Positions 50,238 to 58,584 are shown, numbered from the stretch's first letter. The stretch is 64,000 nucleotides of DNA from Thermus sp. CCB_US3_UF1 (GCF_000236585.1 NC_017278.1:372001-436000), one strand, 5' to 3'. The notes: generated by a model not told the origin, from the sequence alone. Numbers and translations: made by a program.

Positions 50238-51664
50238 ACGGTTTCGCTGGCGAAAGAGGCGCCCAGGGCCAACAGGGCAATGGGGGTTACGTGAATGCTG
50301 TCGTACCAGGTGAACCCAAAAAGCAAGTAGCCTAGCAGGACCAAAAGGAGAGGAAATTTCGGCCAGGTTGCCTGTTTGATGGCCAGCCCCAGCCACAAAA
50401 GGTAGGAGATCCCCCCCAGGATGCCCACCGAAAGAAGCAGGTCCAAGAACAGGTTATGAGCCTTGGCATAAGGAGCTGGAGCAAGTATGCGAAGACCGTG
50501 GCGGTCTTCCAAATAAATCAGCCGATCTTCCCCGAGCACCACCTGTACCGGGGGTTTAAGTCCCTGGGGAAGCAAAGGGCGGTCTTTACCGTTCCAGTCC
50601 ACGCCATACGGGTAGGCACGAGCGTAACCGTCAAATCCCCAGCCCAAAAGGGGCCTAATGGGGAAGGCCGTCAGAGCTTTTTGCCATAAATCCAAACGGC
50701 CAGAAGTATAAGTGTTTACTTTGTCAAAAGAAGCCCCAAGTTCCCCGAAAGACCGCATCTCTGTTGGCAAAAGCTTGCCGGCTCCCCAGTAAACACCATA
50801 GGTGAGAAGGCCTATCCCCAAAAGATGCCAGGCAAGGGGGGCTAAGGCAGAGCGCTTCACGGAGAAAGCTAAGACCAGAAAAAGGAGGATGCCCCAAAGC
50901 GCCATCCATCCACCGCGGGTCTGCGTAAACCAGAGGGCAAGGGCTCCCAGGGCGAAGAGAAAAAGAAGTTTGGGGTTTGGTCTTTGGACATAGAGACCGG
51001 CAACAAAAAGGCTTAGAAGGGCTAAAGCGCCAGCCGCATGACCCCGATGGGAAGTAAGGCCTATAGGCATGTGGCTTCGGTGGATTCCAGAAGCGGTTGC
51101 GTTTGGGTTTTCTTGGCAGAAGCTTCTTTCCAAGTCAAAGCAGCGCACATAGGTTTGTCCAGAAGTTTGTGTATAGTCTAATTTCCAATCGAAAAGTTGG
51201 GGGAAAATGGCCAAAGCATGGGTTCCTAGGGCCAGGAGTAAGGCGGCCACCAAAAGCCGGGGTTTGAGAAGGCCTGTTTCCAGGGCCAAGTAAGTGCTCC
51301 AAGCAAAGGCTATCCCCAGGGCCCAAAAGCGAAGTCCGTCCCCCACGCTGGGGTAACCTGTCCAGCTCCAGATGGGTTGGGGAGAATAGACGGTGGCGGC
51401 TAACCCAAAGGCGAGGAAGCTTACGGATGCCCAAAGGGGTGCGGAAACATTCCTCTTTGGCGGATCGGGCAGGTTGTTTCTGCGGAGAAGAAGCCCCAAA
51501 AGGGCCGCAAACACAAAGGTGCCCATGCTCACTTCCCGGGGGGAATTCCATATGGCCGTGAACTCTTTACCCCAGGGGTTAAGGGCTACCAGGGCCGCCC
51601 ATAGGCCAAGAAGCATCCCCCCCTCGAGGACGGGGTGCACCGAGGGGGGGGTGCTGGGGCGCAT
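50219..51664 (-). CDS. O-antigen ligase/Wzy-like membrane protein, possible pilin glycosyltransferase
   Basis: 481 residues, about eleven membrane spans, with the Wzy_C-type loop SGRLDLWQKALTAFPIRPLLGWGFDGYARAYP near residue 325, followed by KAHNLFLDLLLSVGILGG (the His of H-N-x-x-L is conserved in O-antigen ligases and pilin O-oligosaccharyltransferases). An ARGGW-like QTRGGWMALW is at 250. It starts 2 bases after pilA and is translationally coupled to the next pilin. Thus it may transfer a glycan to pilins. G+C is low: 26 of 60 bases at 50701-50760 (43%) by hand count, suggesting transfer. Confidence 0.85.
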   Translation of the reverse strand: MRPSTPPSVHPVLEGGMLLGLWAALVALNPWGKEFTAIWNSPREVSMGTFVFAALLGLLLRRNNLPDPPKRNVSAPLWASVSFLAFGLAATVYSPQPIWSWTGYPSVGDGLRFWALGIAFAWSTYLALETGLLKPRLLVAALLLALGTHALAIFPQLFDWKLDYTQTSGQTYVRCFDLERSFCQENPNATASGIHRSHMPIGLTSHRGHAAGALALLSLFVAGLYVQRPNPKLLFLFALGALALWFTQTRGGWMALWGILLFLVLAFSVKRSALAPLAWHLLGIGLLTYGVYWGAGKLLPTEMRSFGELGASFDKVNTYTSGRLDLWQKALTAFPIRPLLGWGFDGYARAYPYGVDWNGKDRPLLPQGLKPPVQVVLGEDRLIYLEDRHGLRILAPAPYAKAHNLFLDLLLSVGILGGISYLLWLGLAIKQATWPKFPLLLVLLGYLLFGFTWYDSIHVTPIALLALGASFASETVWLKKE

Positions 51665-51666
51665 CT

Positions 51667-52062
51667 CTATTTGAAACGCAAGTTGACCTTTAAGGCATTC
51701 GTAGCCGAGTTGTAGGTCTTGGCCCCGGTGGCGTAGACGGAAATGTCCGCGTTGCCAGCCGCAGGATTTGCGTTAGCGCAGGAGACCACCACATTGCCCG
51801 CCAGGGTTACGCTGGAGGATCCGCTACCTATATTGACCCCTTCCAACCCGTTGAGCACGTCGGAGCAGTAGTCGGGATAGTCCTTGTTCTGGGCTACATA
51901 GATGGCGTAGGCCGAGCGCACGGAGCTGGCGGTGGCTTGTACCGCAGCGTCCTTTGCGTCGCCCGACAGGTCTACAAACCTGGGTACAGCGATGGCCACC
52001 AGGATGCCGATGATCACGATCACGATGGCCAGCTCGATCAGGGTAAAGCCTTTAGCCTTCAT
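51667..52062 (-). CDS. pilA: Type IV pilin PilA, probable major subunit
   Basis: 131 residues from the ATG at 52062 with AAAGGAGG 6 bases upstream. Signal MKAKG|FTLIELAIVIVIIGILVAIAVPRF, Glu5 present, then VRSAYAIYVAQNKDYPDYC and a small beta region with one Cys pair (YC and SCANANP), similar in size to T. thermophilus PilA4/PilA5. As the first and strongest-SD gene of the locus it is probably the main filament subunit. Its upstream region contains a tandem repeat operator at 52099-52120 and an inverted TTTCACA at 52074-52080. Confidence 0.92.
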   Translation of the reverse strand: MKAKGFTLIELAIVIVIIGILVAIAVPRFVDLSGDAKDAAVQATASSVRSAYAIYVAQNKDYPDYCSDVLNGLEGVNIGSGSSSVTLAGNVVVSCANANPAAGNADISVYATGAKTYNSATNALKVNLRFK

Positions 52063-52073
52063 CTTCTGCCTCC

Positions 52074-52120
52074 TTTCACAGGTCCCAGTGTGGGGCAAGG
52101 GTGTGAAAAGGGTGTGAAAA
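52074..52120 (-). promoter_or_regulatory. pilA upstream region with tandem TTTTCACACCC repeat
   Basis: On the coding strand, TTTTCACACCC occurs twice in direct tandem (plus-strand 52110-52120 and 52099-52109), and TGTGAAA, the inverse of TTTCACA, follows at 52074-52080 next to the Shine-Dalgarno sequence. After the second TTTTCACA and 9 bases lies CACACT, a weak -10. The TTCACA-N5-TTCACA pattern fits OmpR/PhoB-type boxes, and the 19-base core recurs at 34565-34583. Confidence 0.6.
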
Positions 52121-52206
52121 CTGGGCCCTAAGCCCGAAGCTACCATGGGGTTCCTGGGGCGGCAAGGGGGGTGGGGGTATGCACAGGGGATTTTCCGCTT
52201 CCGTGC

Positions 52207-52212
52207 TAGCCT
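52207..52212 (+). promoter_or_regulatory. Extended -10 box TGC-TAGCCT of the VanW-type gene, leaderless
   Basis: TAGCCT ends 6 bases before the ATG at 52219, with TG one base upstream of it. CTTCCGTGCTAG (52198-52209) is identical to the element upstream of the gene at 19440. Confidence 0.45.
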
Positions 52213-52218
52213 TGGGGC

Positions 52219-53352
52219 ATGCGGGTGGGTTTGGCCTGGGCCCTGGCCTTCCTCTTGGGGGGCATGGGGGCGAAGGGTTCCCCAATGGAAGCCCTCCTGG
52301 TTTTACAGGAAGAGGCCATAGAGGAGGGCCGCCTCCTGACCTACACCGGGGTCCAGCGCTACCCCGTGGCCTCGGAAGGGGAGCTCTTGGCCCTGCTTAA
52401 GCGGCTTGCCCGCCCCCCCCGGCCCCCCCGGTTCATCCTGCAGGATGGAAGGTGGCGGGGGGTGGAGAAGAAGGGCCTGTCCTTTGACGAGGCCGAGGTC
52501 CTGGCCGCCTACCGCCAGGCCCTGGCCGCGGGCCAGGGAAGCTTCCGCCTGCCCGTGCGTTACACCCCGCCCCAACCCAGCCTGAAGGCCCTTTACGCCC
52601 TGGGGGTGCGGGAACACCTGGCCACGGGGGAGACGGACTTTCGCGGTTCCAGCCGGGCCCGGCTGCACAACCTCCTCCTGGCCTCCAGCAAGCTGGACGG
52701 CCTCCTCATCCCCCCGGGGCCTTTTTCCTTCCACCAGGCCCTGGGCCCGGTGAGCGAAGAGGCAGGGTACCGGGAAGCCTTCGTCATCGTGGGGGACCGG
52801 ACCGAACAGGGGATTGGGGGTGGGGTCTGCCAGGTTTCCACCACCCTGTTTCGCGCCTTCTTCTTCGCGGGCCTCCCCATCCTGGAGCGCCACGCCCACA
52901 GCTACCAGGTGGCCTACTACAAGCCCACCGGTTTGGATGCCGCGGTCATCGCCCCCCACAAGGACCTTCGCGTGCTCAACGACACCCCGGGCCACCTCTG
53001 GGTCCAGCGCTCGGTGGTGGGCACCCGGCTTCGCTTCCACCTCTTCGGCACCAAGGACCGGGAAGTGCGCTGGGAAGGCCCCTTTGTCTCCGAGCGCAAG
53101 CCTCCCCTCCCCCCCAAGGAGGTGCTGGACCCCTCCCTGCCCCCGGGGGTGCGCCAGCAGGTGGACTTCGCCGCCGAGGGGGCCCGGGTGGAGGTGCGCC
53201 GCACCGTGCGCTACCGGGATGGCCGGGTGCGGGAGGAGAGGCTGCTGAGCCTTTACCGTCCCTGGGGGGCGGTCTACCGGGTGGGGCCTACCCCACCTGC
53301 AAAAGCACCGCCTTCTCCACCGGCAGGAGGCGGTGGGGCTCGCTCACCTTAG
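52219..53352 (+). CDS. VanW family protein, exported
   Basis: 377 residues. Signal peptide MRVGLAWALAFLLGGMGAKG. The VanW domain (about 130-275) is complete in its hallmarks: NLLLASSKLDGLLIPPGPFSFHQALGP, GYREAFVIVGDRTEQGIGGGVCQVSTTLFRAFFFAGLPILERHAHSYQV. A G5-like beta part follows (290-355) and a Pro/Gly-rich tail. Function unknown: named after vancomycin-resistance clusters, but widespread in spore formers and thermophiles with a presumed cell-wall role. The last 65 bases overlap the convergent cupin gene, an unusually long overlap, and the tail may be dispensable. Confidence 0.9.
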   Translation: MRVGLAWALAFLLGGMGAKGSPMEALLVLQEEAIEEGRLLTYTGVQRYPVASEGELLALLKRLARPPRPPRFILQDGRWRGVEKKGLSFDEAEVLAAYRQALAAGQGSFRLPVRYTPPQPSLKALYALGVREHLATGETDFRGSSRARLHNLLLASSKLDGLLIPPGPFSFHQALGPVSEEAGYREAFVIVGDRTEQGIGGGVCQVSTTLFRAFFFAGLPILERHAHSYQVAYYKPTGLDAAVIAPHKDLRVLNDTPGHLWVQRSVVGTRLRFHLFGTKDREVRWEGPFVSERKPPLPPKEVLDPSLPPGVRQQVDFAAEGARVEVRRTVRYRDGRVREERLLSLYRPWGAVYRVGPTPPAKAPPSPPAGGGGARSP

Positions 53353-53551
53353 CCCCCTCGCCCCGCTTCAGGTGAAGGTAGCGGCCCTCGGGCAGGTCGA
53401 TGACCAGCTCCCCCTCGAGGACCACGTAAAACACCCCCTGGCCCGAACGCGCCTCCTCCTCCCGCAGGGCGTAGGCCCGCACGGGTAGCCCCGGCACCTC
53501 CACCACCCCTTCCCGGGCCAGGCGCAGGAGGTGGAGCTTGAAGCTTTGCAT
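53288..53551 (-). CDS. Small cupin-domain protein
   Basis: 87 residues, single cupin barrel: GQGVFYVVLEGELVIDLPEGRYLHLKRGEGAKVSEPHRLLPVE, with the glycine turn and the final His of the cupin motifs (G(x)5HxH is reduced, so metal binding is doubtful). Substrate unknown. The ATG overlaps the topA stop by one base (TGATG), so it is translated with topA. Confidence 0.75.
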   Translation of the reverse strand: MQSFKLHLLRLAREGVVEVPGLPVRAYALREEEARSGQGVFYVVLEGELVIDLPEGRYLHLKRGEGAKVSEPHRLLPVEKAVLLQVG

Positions 53552-56076
53552 CAGGTGGGGGCTACCTCCTTCCTGGCCCGCCCCTTGCGCATGCGCAGCT
53601 TGAAAAGGGCGCGTTTGGCCAGCTTGGCCCCTTCCTCGGATAGGGCCTCCCCCTGGGCCAGGGCCTCCACCGCCTGGCGCTCTTCCGGGGGAAGCTCGGG
53701 CAGGAAGGGGATGAGGTCCCCCCAGTCCTGTGGGGGCTTGGGGGAGGAAGCCCTGGCCTTCCCCTTGGGCTTGCCCCCCTTGCCGGAAGCCTTGGTCCTT
53801 TCCTCCCGGGGGCTTGGCTGCAGCCTGGGGTCATGGGCGGGGCAACTGGGGTTGAGGCAGGCCCCTTCCCCCTTTCCCGCCAGGGGCCAGCCGCAGGCGG
53901 GGCAGGGTTTGTCCAGCAAGGGGTAAAAGGAGAGGAAATCGCAGCTTTCGCACCGGTAGTAGGGTTTACCCCGGCGGCTTCGCTTCTCCAGCACCCTTCC
54001 CCCGCACTTGGGACAGGTGTGGCCGGTGGCCTTCCCATCGTCCCGGGTGTAGTCGCATTCCGGATAGCCCGAGCAGGCGATGAAGCTGCCATAACGCCCC
54101 TCCTTGCGCAGGAGGGGACGGCCACACCGGGGGCAGACTTCCCCGATGGCCTCGGCCTCCTTTTTCTCCAGGGGCTCGGTGTAGGTGCACCCCGGGTAGC
54201 CGGTGCACCCCAGAAACTGCCCGAAGCGGCTCACCTTGAGCTCCAGGGGGCGGCCACACCGGGGGCAGGCCTTCTTGGGCACCTGGGCCAGCTCCCCCAG
54301 GAAGGGCTCGTAAAACTCCCACACCACCTGGGGCCAGGGGGCCTTACCCTCCTCTATCTGGTCCAGGCGGTCCTCCATGCGGGCGGTGAACTCGTAGGCC
54401 ACCACCTGGGGAAAACGTTCCTTGAGGTAACGGGTGACCTGCCGCCCCAAGAGGGTGGGGAGAAGGGTGCGGCCCTTGCGCTCCACATAGCCCCGCTTCT
54501 CCAGGGTTTCCAGGGTGGGGGCGTAGGTGGATGGCCGTCCGATGCCCAGCTCCTCCATGGCCTTGACCAGGCTGGCGTCGGTGTAGCGGGGCGGGGGCTC
54601 GGTGGTGTGGCCTTCCGGCCTCACCCCTAGGAGCCTGGCCTCAGCCCCCTGGGCCACGGCGGGCACCGGGGCCTCCTCTTCCTCCTCCCCTTCCCGGCCC
54701 CAGGCCTTCAGGTACCCCTCAAACCGCAGCACCGAGCCGGCGGCGCGGAAGGTGAAGCGGGGCTTCTCCCCTTGGTCCTGCAGCAGGACCACCGTCTGGT
54801 CGTACAGGGCTTCCCGCATCTGGCTGGCCAGGAAGCGGCGCCAGATGAGGTCGTAAAGCCGGTACTCCTCCTCGGAGAGGTAGGGGCGTACCCCCTCCGG
54901 GGTGCGCCTGGGGTCGGTGGGCCGGATGGCCTCGTGGGCGTCCTGGACCCCTTCCCGGCGGTTTTTGTAGACCCTGGGAGACTCGGGCAGGTAGGCGGGA
55001 CCGAAGGCTTGGGCGATGGCCTCCCGGGCCGCCTGGAGGGCTTCCGGGGACACCCGCACGGAGTCCGTGCGCATGTAGGTGATGAGGCCCACGGTGCCCT
55101 CGGGGAGGTCCACCCCCTCGTAGAGGCGCTGGGCGATGCGCATGGTGCGGCTGGCCGTGTAGCCCAAGCGGCTGCTGGCGGCCTGCTGCAGGGTGGAGGT
55201 GGTGAAGGGGGGTGGGGGGGCCTTGCGGCGCTCCTTGGTCTCCACCTGGGCCACGCGGAAGGGCAGGCCCCGCATGGCCTCGGCCAGGGCCTGGGCCTCG
55301 GCCTCGCTTTGCAGGTGGAGCCGGCCCTCCTTATCCCCTTGCCCCGTCCAAAGCCGCCTTCCCTCCACCTCATGGAGGCTTGCGGCCAGCTCCTGCCCCT
55401 CCACGGCGAAGCGGCCCTCCAAGGTCCAGTAGGCCTCGGGGCGGAAGGCCTCTATGGCCTCCTCCCGCTCCACCACCAGCCTCAGGGCCACGCTCTGCAC
55501 CCGGCCCGCGGAGAGGGCCCGCTTGCGGAACTCCAGGGAAAGGAGGGGGGAGAGGTTGTAGCCCAAAAGGCGGTCCAGGACCCGGCGGGCCTGCTGGGCG
55601 TCCACCAGGTTCTGGTCAATGGGGCGGGGCCTGGCCACGGCCTCCCGCACCACCTTGGGGGTGATCTCGTGGAACTCCACCCTTAGGGGTTCCTGGGGGT
55701 CGCGGCCCAGGAGCCTGGCCAGGTGCCAGCCGATGGCCTCCCCTTCTCGATCGGGGTCGGTGGCGATGAGGAGCCGCCTGCCCTGGGCGGCCCGCTTGAG
55801 CTCCTCCACCACCGGCTTCTTGTCCTTTTTCACCTCGTAGGTGGGGGCGAAGCCCCGCTCCACGTCCACCCCCAGCTCCCGCTCGGGCAGGTCGGCCACG
55901 TGGCCGCGGCTGGCCCGCACCTCGTATCCCGCCCCCAGCATCTTTTGGATGCTCTTGGCCTTGGCCGGGGATTCCACCACCACCAAGGCGGTGGCCTCCG
56001 CCTTCCCGGGGGAGGGGGTCTTGGCCCGGGGGCCTTCCGAGGACCCCCTGGCCGGTCTATTCCTTGGGGTCGGCAT
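53551..56076 (-). CDS. topA: DNA topoisomerase I (type IA)
   Basis: 841 residues. The N-terminal 30 residues are Pro/Arg/Lys-rich and lie before the TOPRIM domain (ALVVVESPAKAKSIQKML; acidic triad in IATDPDREGEA). The catalytic Tyr is in GLITYMRTDS near residue 333. C-terminally there are three Cys4 zinc ribbons (CPRCGRPLELK, CPRCGRPLLRK, CPKCGGRVLEK blocks, about 600-710) and a fourth Cys cluster CPACGWPLAG...CLNPSCPAH near 720-745, then a basic tail. Relaxes negative supercoils. ATG has TAAATA 7 bases upstream and no ribosome binding site. Confidence 0.97.
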   Translation of the reverse strand: MPTPRNRPARGSSEGPRAKTPSPGKAEATALVVVESPAKAKSIQKMLGAGYEVRASRGHVADLPERELGVDVERGFAPTYEVKKDKKPVVEELKRAAQGRRLLIATDPDREGEAIGWHLARLLGRDPQEPLRVEFHEITPKVVREAVARPRPIDQNLVDAQQARRVLDRLLGYNLSPLLSLEFRKRALSAGRVQSVALRLVVEREEAIEAFRPEAYWTLEGRFAVEGQELAASLHEVEGRRLWTGQGDKEGRLHLQSEAEAQALAEAMRGLPFRVAQVETKERRKAPPPPFTTSTLQQAASSRLGYTASRTMRIAQRLYEGVDLPEGTVGLITYMRTDSVRVSPEALQAAREAIAQAFGPAYLPESPRVYKNRREGVQDAHEAIRPTDPRRTPEGVRPYLSEEEYRLYDLIWRRFLASQMREALYDQTVVLLQDQGEKPRFTFRAAGSVLRFEGYLKAWGREGEEEEEAPVPAVAQGAEARLLGVRPEGHTTEPPPRYTDASLVKAMEELGIGRPSTYAPTLETLEKRGYVERKGRTLLPTLLGRQVTRYLKERFPQVVAYEFTARMEDRLDQIEEGKAPWPQVVWEFYEPFLGELAQVPKKACPRCGRPLELKVSRFGQFLGCTGYPGCTYTEPLEKKEAEAIGEVCPRCGRPLLRKEGRYGSFIACSGYPECDYTRDDGKATGHTCPKCGGRVLEKRSRRGKPYYRCESCDFLSFYPLLDKPCPACGWPLAGKGEGACLNPSCPAHDPRLQPSPREERTKASGKGGKPKGKARASSPKPPQDWGDLIPFLPELPPEERQAVEALAQGEALSEEGAKLAKRALFKLRMRKGRARKEVAPT

Positions 56077-56109
56077 CGCCCCCTATTTAGGGGTGTAGGG
56101 GAGGCGTTG

Positions 56110-57438
56110 TCAAGACCGGGGCTCGTCCTTGGCCGGGAGGGAGGCCCCGGGGTAGCTTCGGGGCAGGAGTTTCCGCTCCCAGGCCGCCTTCATCAGCTCT
56201 TCCCGGAAGTCGGGGTGGGCTACCCCGATGAGGGCTAAGGCCCGTTCCCGCAAGGAGCGGCCAAAGAGCTCGGCGATCCCCCACTCGGTGACCACGTAGT
56301 GCACGTCGGCCCGGGTGGTGACCACCCCGGCCCCGGGCTTCAGGTAGGGGACGATGCGGCTATGCCCCTTGGCGGTGGAGGGGAGGGCGATGATGGGCTT
56401 TCCCCCTTCGCTCCGGGCAGCCCCGCGGATGAAGTCCAGCTGGCCGCCGAAGCCCGAGTAGATGCGGGTGCCGATGGAGTCGGCCACCACCTGGCCGGTG
56501 AGGTCCACCTCGATGGCGGAGTTGATGGCCACCATCTTGCGGTTCTGGGCCACCACGAAGGGGTCGTTGACGTAGTCCGTGGGGTGGAGCTCAAAAAGGG
56601 GGTTGTCGTGGACGAAGCGGTAGAGCCTTTCCGAGCCCAGGACAAAGGTGCCGATGACCTTGCCCGGGTGCAGGGTTTTCCTGGCCCCCGTGATGAGGCC
56701 CTTCTCAAAGGCCTCGAGGACCCCGTCGGAGATCATCTCCGTGTGCACCCCGAGGTCCCGCCGGCCCGTGAGGCTGGCCAAGACGGCATCGGGAATGGCC
56801 CCGATGCCCATCTGCAAGGTGGCCCCGTCCTCAATGAGGCTAGCCACGTGCTCCCCGATTTTCCGCTCCACCTCGCCAAACCCCTCCCGCTTCAGCTCGG
56901 GTAGGGGCCAGTCCAGCTCCACGATGGCGCTGAAGCGGGAGACGTGGACGAAGGTGTCCCCCAGGGTCCTAGGCATCCTGGGGTTCACCATGGCGATCAC
57001 GATGGGGGCGGCCTCGAGGGCCGCCTTGGTGGCGATGACCTCCACCCCCAGGGAGCAGAAGCCGTGCTCGTCGGGAGGGGAGACCTGGACGATGGCCGCA
57101 TCCAGGGGCAGGACCCGCCGCTTGAAGAGCCAGGGCACCTGGTGGAGAGTGATGGGCACGTAATCGGCCCGGCCCTGGTTCACCGCTTCCCGGTCCGCAG
57201 GGCCCACGAAGAGGGAACGCCGCCGGAAGTGGCCCTCCATCTCCGGGGCGGCGAAGGGATCCTCCCCCATCTGCAGGAGGTGGACCAGTTCCACGTTCTC
57301 CAGCTCGTCCTTGCGGGCGGCCAGGGCCTTGAGAAGGGGGGTGGGGGTGGCGGCGTTGCCGGAAACGAAGACCCGCATGCCGGAGCGGATGAGCCCCACG
57401 GCGTCCTCGGGGGAGGTGAGCTTTTTGCGGTAACTCAT
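56110..57438 (-). CDS. Acetyl-CoA hydrolase/4-hydroxybutyrate CoA-transferase family protein
   Basis: 442 residues, family-I/cat1-type CoA-transferase. Substrate loop GFGGQLDFIRGAARSEGGKPI near residue 325, with VTEWGIAELFGRSLRERALALIGVAHPDFR in the C-terminal half, as in acetate, 4-hydroxybutyrate or propionate CoA-transferases. It moves CoA between short acyl groups in the cytoplasm. ATG with AAGGAGG upstream, and the start overlaps the ald stop (ATGA). With alanine dehydrogenase next to it, a role in amino-acid-derived acyl-CoA disposal is a guess only. Confidence 0.9.
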   Translation of the reverse strand: MSYRKKLTSPEDAVGLIRSGMRVFVSGNAATPTPLLKALAARKDELENVELVHLLQMGEDPFAAPEMEGHFRRRSLFVGPADREAVNQGRADYVPITLHQVPWLFKRRVLPLDAAIVQVSPPDEHGFCSLGVEVIATKAALEAAPIVIAMVNPRMPRTLGDTFVHVSRFSAIVELDWPLPELKREGFGEVERKIGEHVASLIEDGATLQMGIGAIPDAVLASLTGRRDLGVHTEMISDGVLEAFEKGLITGARKTLHPGKVIGTFVLGSERLYRFVHDNPLFELHPTDYVNDPFVVAQNRKMVAINSAIEVDLTGQVVADSIGTRIYSGFGGQLDFIRGAARSEGGKPIIALPSTAKGHSRIVPYLKPGAGVVTTRADVHYVVTEWGIAELFGRSLRERALALIGVAHPDFREELMKAAWERKLLPRSYPGASLPAKDEPRS

Positions 57439-58496
57439 TCGAGGTGGCCTCCTTTCTGGCCCAGGAGGAGGTAGGCCCCCTGGCGCAGCTCGGGCACCCG
57501 CAAGGGGTCGTCCTCCAGCTGGAGCAAAAAGGGCAAAAGGGTGGCGGTGAGGGCGTGGCTGGCGGTCCGGGGCACCAGGGCGGGCACGTTGGGCAGGCAG
57601 AAGTGGGTGATGCCCAGTTCCTGGTAGACCCCTGGCCGGCTGGTCTCGGCAATCCCTCCCTGGTCAATGGCGAAGTCCAGGAGGACCGCCCCCTTGCGCA
57701 TGCGGGCCAGGAGCTCCCGGCTCAGGAGCACCGGGGTCTTTTCCCCGGGCACGGCCACCGCCCCCACCAGCACGTCGGCGAAGCCCACATACCGCTCCAG
57801 GCGGCTTTGGGTGACCAGGGCGGTCACCGCCCCGGGGGCCTCGCGGGCGGCTTTCTCCAGGGCGGGGAGGTCCTTGTCCAGGAGGTAGACCGAGGCCCCG
57901 GCCCCCAAAAAGGCCCGGGCGGCGGCCCGGCCCAGGGTGCCCGCCCCCAGGATGACCACGTCCGCCGGGGGGATGCCGGGCAGGCCGGAGAGCAGCACCC
58001 CTGGGCCCGTGGGGGCCTCGAGGAGCCGCCCTGCCAGCTGCGGGGCCAGGCGGCCAGCGATCTCGCTCATGGCCTTGAGGACCGGGCGCTTCCCCTCATT
58101 CCCCACCAGCTCGTAGCCGATGGCCGTGAGCCCCTTGGCCGCCATGGCCTCCACCAGGGCCGACTCGGCCACCGCCAGGTGCAAAAAGGCCATGACCGCG
58201 GCCCCGGGGCGCAGGAGGGCTACCTCTTCCTGGGTGGGCCGGGCCACCTTCAGCACCACCTCGCCCCGGCGGAAGGCCTCCTCCCGGCTCACCAGCCGGG
58301 CCCCCGCCTCCTCGTAAGCGGCATCGGGAAACCCGGCGGCTTCCCCTGCTCCCCGTTCCACGTAGACCCGGTGGCCCCGGGCGGAAAGCTCCCGCACCCC
58401 CTGGGGGGTGAGGGCCACCCGGCCTTCCCGCACCTCCTCGCCGAAGGGGGGGAGGGTTTTTAGGCGCGCGCGTTCCTTGGGTAGGCCAAAGTCCAT
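57435..58496 (-). CDS. ald: Alanine dehydrogenase
   Basis: 353 residues of the AlaDH/PNT family. N-terminal domain KEREGRVALTPQGVRELSARGHRVYVERGAG-type block, NAD-binding loop VVILGAGTLGRAAARAFLGAGASVYLLDKD near residue 175-205, and FAIDQGGIAETSRPGVY near 270. Catalyses NAD-dependent deamination of L-alanine to pyruvate. The N-terminus carries a few extra residues before the usual KE motif (MDFGLPKERARLKTLPP), which differ from the canonical 'MxIGVPKExKxxExRVALTP', so substrate identity is likely but not certain. ATG with GGAGG. First gene of the pair. Confidence 0.85.
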   Translation of the reverse strand: MDFGLPKERARLKTLPPFGEEVREGRVALTPQGVRELSARGHRVYVERGAGEAAGFPDAAYEEAGARLVSREEAFRRGEVVLKVARPTQEEVALLRPGAAVMAFLHLAVAESALVEAMAAKGLTAIGYELVGNEGKRPVLKAMSEIAGRLAPQLAGRLLEAPTGPGVLLSGLPGIPPADVVILGAGTLGRAAARAFLGAGASVYLLDKDLPALEKAAREAPGAVTALVTQSRLERYVGFADVLVGAVAVPGEKTPVLLSRELLARMRKGAVLLDFAIDQGGIAETSRPGVYQELGITHFCLPNVPALVPRTASHALTATLLPFLLQLEDDPLRVPELRQGAYLLLGQKGGHLE

Positions 58497-58572
58497 ACCC
58501 GCCTCCTCGCTCCTGAGCTTACGCCCTCTGGCGGTGGCGGATGTCCCTCCTCCTTCTCATCCTGGGCCCCGT

Positions 58573-58578
58573 TAGGCT
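58573..58578 (+). promoter_or_regulatory. -10 box TAGGCT of the DUF456 gene, leaderless
   Basis: TAGGCT ends 6 bases before the GTG at 58585; gap GGCCCC, no ribosome binding site. Confidence 0.4.
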
Positions 58579-58584
58579 GGCCCC

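Noticed and set aside
43129-52062. Identification as the known T. thermophilus pilA1-pilA2-pilA3-comZ-pilA4 locus
   Set aside because: No large ComZ-type protein is present, and the gspE/gspF/PilM-N/PilO-like genes here are not part of that locus as I know it.
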